Shown one piece after another: positions 6,112-7,183 of a stretch of 7,183 nucleotides of DNA. How positions within the stretch are numbered: the stretch's first letter is position 1; each line of letters opens with the position of its first letter. The stretch is from an uncultured Candidatus Planktophila sp. (GTDB lineage Bacteria > Actinomycetota > Actinomycetes > Nanopelagicales > Nanopelagicaceae). The stretch lies in contig CALJUA010000087.1 of assembly GCA_937975715.1 (NCBI GenBank), positions 1 through 7,183 of the forward strand. Reading direction: 5' to 3'. A program made the translations under genes and the position numbers. Below the pieces are notes generated by a model, which saw only the letters and a program-made list of their open reading frames with translations, ran no database searches and was not told the origin of the DNA.

Positions 6112-7086
6112 GTGAATGACTTTTTCACTTCCTCAATCTCAAAATTCAATGGAGTCTTAACGACTATAGCTATCTTCTTTGTCGTCTTGGGCACCATCTT
6201 CTTTATAGCTGGAAAATTCCAAGGCAAGATTGCTCGATACCTTGCGATAGTAATTTTCGTTGGGCCAGCGGTTCTGCTCGTGTTAACCGGAATTGTTATT
6301 TCAGGAATTCAAACAATTCTTTTTAGTTTTATGGGGCCAGATTCACTTTCATTCATTGGCTTGAATAATTACCGGTGGATGCTTTCAGATCCCAGCATTG
6401 CCATCATGATGAGAAACACCTTGCTCTGGCTACTTTTCGCACCCATCTTCACAACTGTGCTTGGCCTCACCATGGCGATACTTCTCAATCAGATGAGACG
6501 TGAATCAATTCCTAAATCAATACTTTTTATGCCGATGGCAATCTCGTTTGTTGGAGCATCTATTATCTGGAAGTTCATCTATGACTTTCGCAGCAATGGC
6601 ACTCAGATTGGTCTACTCAATGCGATATGGACCCATCTTGGCGGCGATCCAGTCAATTGGATTCTAAATAAGCCACTGAATACTTTTTTACTGATGGTGA
6701 TTCTCGTCTGGACGCAGACAGGTTTTGCGATGGTGATTCTCTCGGCAGCGATTAAGGCAGTACCTTCGGATATTGTTGAAGCGTCCAAGATTGATGGCGC
6801 GTACGGTTTGAAGCTCTTCCGAAATATCACATTCCCTATGGTCAAAACCACTTTTGGTGTGGTTCTCGCACTTCAGCTAGTGGGGGCACTAAAACTCTTT
6901 GACATCATAGAAACTATGACGGGTGGAAATTTCGGCACAAATGTTCTTGCAAATGAGATGTATTCACGCACCTTTGTTCAATACGACCAAGGTAAGGGTT
7001 CTGCCCTTGGGGTCGTGCTCTTCATCTGCGTAATTCCGATCTTGATCTTCAATATACGCTCGATTATCAAGAGCCGTTCAAATTAA
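6112..7086 (+). CDS. aglF: Sugar ABC transporter permease, MalF/AglF type, copy 2 (paralogue of copy 1)
   Basis: This is a second AglF-type membrane subunit of exactly 324 residues. It aligns to the 4172-5146 product without gaps: 231 of 324 positions are identical by hand count (about 71%). Identity is about 57% over residues 1-130 and about 81% from 131 on. FMPMAISFVGASIIWKF (139-155) and GGNFGTNVLANEMYS (271-285) are identical, and the EAA loop (223-242, EASKIDGAYGLKLFRNITFP) differs at only three positions. It therefore looks intact and able to dock on the same ATPase and partner. The GTG start follows GAGGT (6100-6104). No second AglG or binding protein follows, because the LacI-family gene converges directly on its stop. 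It may form an alternative heterodimer with the single AglG or replace copy 1 under other conditions; redundancy after duplication is the plain alternative. Confidence 0.95.
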   Translation: MNDFFTSSISKFNGVLTTIAIFFVVLGTIFFIAGKFQGKIARYLAIVIFVGPAVLLVLTGIVISGIQTILFSFMGPDSLSFIGLNNYRWMLSDPSIAIMMRNTLLWLLFAPIFTTVLGLTMAILLNQMRRESIPKSILFMPMAISFVGASIIWKFIYDFRSNGTQIGLLNAIWTHLGGDPVNWILNKPLNTFLLMVILVWTQTGFAMVILSAAIKAVPSDIVEASKIDGAYGLKLFRNITFPMVKTTFGVVLALQLVGALKLFDIIETMTGGNFGTNVLANEMYSRTFVQYDQGKGSALGVVLFICVIPILIFNIRSIIKSRSN

Positions 7087-7183
7087 TTTATATTCTTAAC
7101 GCTTTCGCGAATGACAAGCGAGACCGGCACCTTCATCTGAGCTGATTTGTTCCCAGGTTTTTCAATATTCGCCATAATCAATG
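7083..7183 (-). CDS. LacI-family transcriptional regulator, C-terminal fragment
   Basis: Only the last 32 codons are in the window, read from the right edge towards the TAA at 7085-7083. They contain IEKPGNKSAQMKVPVSLVIRE and then SVKNIN. The pattern 'I..PG..S.Q..VPV.LVIRES' is the usual ending of LacI/GalR regulators, where the last strand of the sugar-binding domain closes with L-V-x-R-E-S. The N-terminal helix-turn-helix lies outside the window. Its position against the sugar operon makes it the likely local regulator, responding to the imported sugar or a breakdown product. The stop codon overlaps that of the converging permease gene. The family call rests on a short tail, so it is likely but not certain. 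Confidence 0.75.
   Translation of the reverse strand, partial: LIMANIEKPGNKSAQMKVPVSLVIRESVKNIN

Noticed and set aside
1..7183. CRISPR arrays, tRNA/rRNA genes, insertion sequences, attachment sites
   Set aside because: No regularly spaced repeats, tRNA-like cloverleaf, transposase motifs or terminal inverted repeats were seen on either strand.

Overview
This window most likely comes from a small-genome, moderate-GC actinobacterium. The freshwater acI / Nanopelagicales type ('Ca. Planktophila' and relatives) is my best guess. The reasons are very tight gene packing, base composition well below that of soil actinobacteria, a sugar ABC transporter cassette without its own ATPase, and the style of the PyrE, DedA, GH1 and Agl-type proteins. 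This is inference from reading; no database was searched.

Layout. Positions 1-452 (+) hold the 3' part of pyrE, a housekeeping pyrimidine gene. It converges on a DedA-family membrane protein gene at 449-1096 (-), and the two stop codons share one 4-bp palindrome. A short divergent intergenic region (1097-1181) separates dedA from a five-gene sugar block on the + strand: a cytoplasmic GH1 beta-glycosidase (1182-2558), a structured leader (2559-2728), a secreted sugar-binding protein (2729-4045), a strong hairpin (4069-4123), an AglF/MalF-type permease (4172-5146), an AglG/MalG-type permease that overlaps it by 1 nt (5146-6066), and a second AglF-type permease (6112-7086). At the right edge the last 32 codons of a LacI-family regulator enter on the - strand (7083-7183). 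Its stop also shares a 4-bp palindrome with the stop of the last permease.

How the genes fit together. The binding protein would capture an oligosaccharide or glycoside outside the membrane. The AglF/AglG heterodimer would import it, powered by an ATPase encoded elsewhere (a shared MsiK/UgpC-type protein is usual in actinobacteria). The GH1 enzyme would cut it in the cytoplasm, and the LacI-type protein is the obvious candidate regulator. The binding-protein gene appears tuned for high expression: it has its own leader, strongly restricted codon choice, and a hairpin just after it that would lower read-through into the permease genes.

The most unusual point is the F-G-F' permease order. Two AglF-type paralogues of exactly equal length (324 aa, about 71% identical by hand count, no gaps) flank a single AglG. 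The converging regulator closes the cluster, so the second F has no second G or binding protein beside it.
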